From VRUE01 sp035698885 (GTDB lineage: Bacteria; Actinomycetota; Thermoleophilia; Solirubrobacterales; 70-9), in contig DASSBJ010000110.1 of the NCBI GenBank assembly GCA_035698885.1, forward strand, positions 1 to 12,338: a stretch of 12,338 nucleotides of DNA. Direction: 5' to 3'. The notes under the pieces are model-generated. The model was not told the origin of the DNA and did not search any database. It was given only the letters and a program-made list of their open reading frames with translations. Both the position numbers and the translations under genes were made by a program. Within the stretch, counting starts at the first letter, position 1; each line of letters starts with the position of its first letter. Shown piece after piece: positions 11,730 to 12,338 of this stretch.

Positions 11730-12338
11730 GGGCGGCGCACACGCAGGCGAAGCGCTGAGAGGCGAGCGGCTGCCGCCCGGCCGCCACGGCCTGCCGCGCG
11801 AAGCGGTCGCCGAGAACCAGCGCGAACGCCTGCTCAACGGCGTCGTCGAGGCGGTCGCCGCGGACGGCTACAACGCGACCACGATCGCCGGGATCGTCAA
11901 GGCGGCGAAGATCTCGCGCCGCACCTTCTACGAGCACTTCGAGGGCAAGCAGGACTGCTTCCTCGCCGCCTACGCGATGATCGAGGCCCACGTGCTCGAA
12001 TCGATGCTGGCGGCGCCGGGGGCGGGGGAGGAGTGGCCCGAGCGCGTGCGCGCCCGCCTAGCCGCCCTGCTCGAGGTGCTCTCCCGCGACGAGGCGGTCA
12101 CCCGCTGCTTCCTGGTCGAGCCGCTGGCCGCGGGCGGCGAGGTCGCCGCCCGCTACCGCGAGGCGATGAGCCTCATAGCCGCCGCCCTGCGACCCGAGCC
12201 GCCGCCCTCCCAGCTCAACATGGAAGTCCGTGACCAGGCCCTCGTCGGCGGCATCGCCACCCTGATCGTCCGCCGCCTCAACACGGCGGGCGCGGCCCGC
12301 CTCCCCGAGCTCCTCCCCGACCTGACCGAGCTCTCCCT
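11722..12338 (+). CDS. TetR/AcrR-family transcriptional regulator (TetR-4), cut by right edge
   Basis: 205 codons are visible and the frame is open to the window edge. Linker RLPPGRHGLPREAVAENQRER (about 16-36) precedes the TetR domain (about 34-82) with helix-turn-helix region TTIAGIVKAAKISRRTFYEHF (53-73) and EGKQDCFLAAY. The visible end, ARLPELLPDLTEL, matches the C-terminal helix pattern of TetR-1, so probably only a few residues are missing. ATG 11722 lies within the last codons of TetR-3 and has no clear Shine-Dalgarno, implying coupling. Closest relative in the window is TetR-1, by both linker and ending. What it regulates may lie just beyond the right edge. Confidence 0.9.
   Translation, partial: MARGGAHAGEALRGERLPPGRHGLPREAVAENQRERLLNGVVEAVAADGYNATTIAGIVKAAKISRRTFYEHFEGKQDCFLAAYAMIEAHVLESMLAAPGAGEEWPERVRARLAALLEVLSRDEAVTRCFLVEPLAAGGEVAARYREAMSLIAAALRPEPPPSQLNMEVRDQALVGGIATLIVRRLNTAGAARLPELLPDLTELS

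Overview
This is a GC-rich bacterial window with GTG starts, tight 1-8 nt gene junctions, apparently leaderless promoters and several TetR-type regulators. The sigma-factor N-terminus, the Glu/Arg/Ala-rich proteins and the 'PGRHG' linker in two TetR proteins suggest a high-GC actinobacterium, most likely Thermoleophilia/Solirubrobacterales. That placement is an inference from style; no marker gene is complete enough to prove it.

Layout, left to right. (1) 1-468, minus: N-terminal part of the primary sigma factor (RpoD/SigA), running off the left edge. Behind it lies a strong sigma70-type promoter, a possible 20-aa leader ORF and an intrinsic terminator placed before the sigma start codon. (2) 533-1486, plus: a YihY/BrkB-family membrane protein diverging from the sigma gene. 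(3) 1561-1609: a nested hairpin between convergent genes. (4) 6401-1623, minus: a five-gene run consisting of an ArsP-like permease, then ATPase-CBS, permease, permease and lipoprotein of a glycine betaine/osmoprotectant (OpuC/OsmF-type) ABC importer. The ABC junctions overlap as GTGA; the lipoprotein has its own strong ribosome binding site. (5) 6427-6906, plus: a small DUF6328-type membrane protein diverging from the ArsP-like gene. (6) 8918-6917, minus: a PAS-domain protein, a metallo-beta-lactamase-fold hydrolase one nucleotide behind it, and, after a 72-bp gap, a stand-alone SpoT/Mesh1-type HD hydrolase. (7) 9048-9659, plus: a PlsC-type acyltransferase. A CRP/GlxR-like palindrome lies between it and the PAS gene. 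(8) 9670-12338: four TetR-family regulators in two divergent, translationally coupled pairs around an AT-rich palindrome. The outer two resemble each other and the inner two resemble each other, as if made by inverted duplication. The last one is cut by the right edge.

Taken together, the window holds housekeeping transcription (sigma), osmoprotectant uptake, a small signalling group (PAS, MBL, HD) and a regulator cluster whose targets are not visible here. No tRNA, rRNA, CRISPR array, insertion sequence or phage gene was seen. No stretch over 300 bases lacks a gene; the longest non-coding stretch is 1487-1622.
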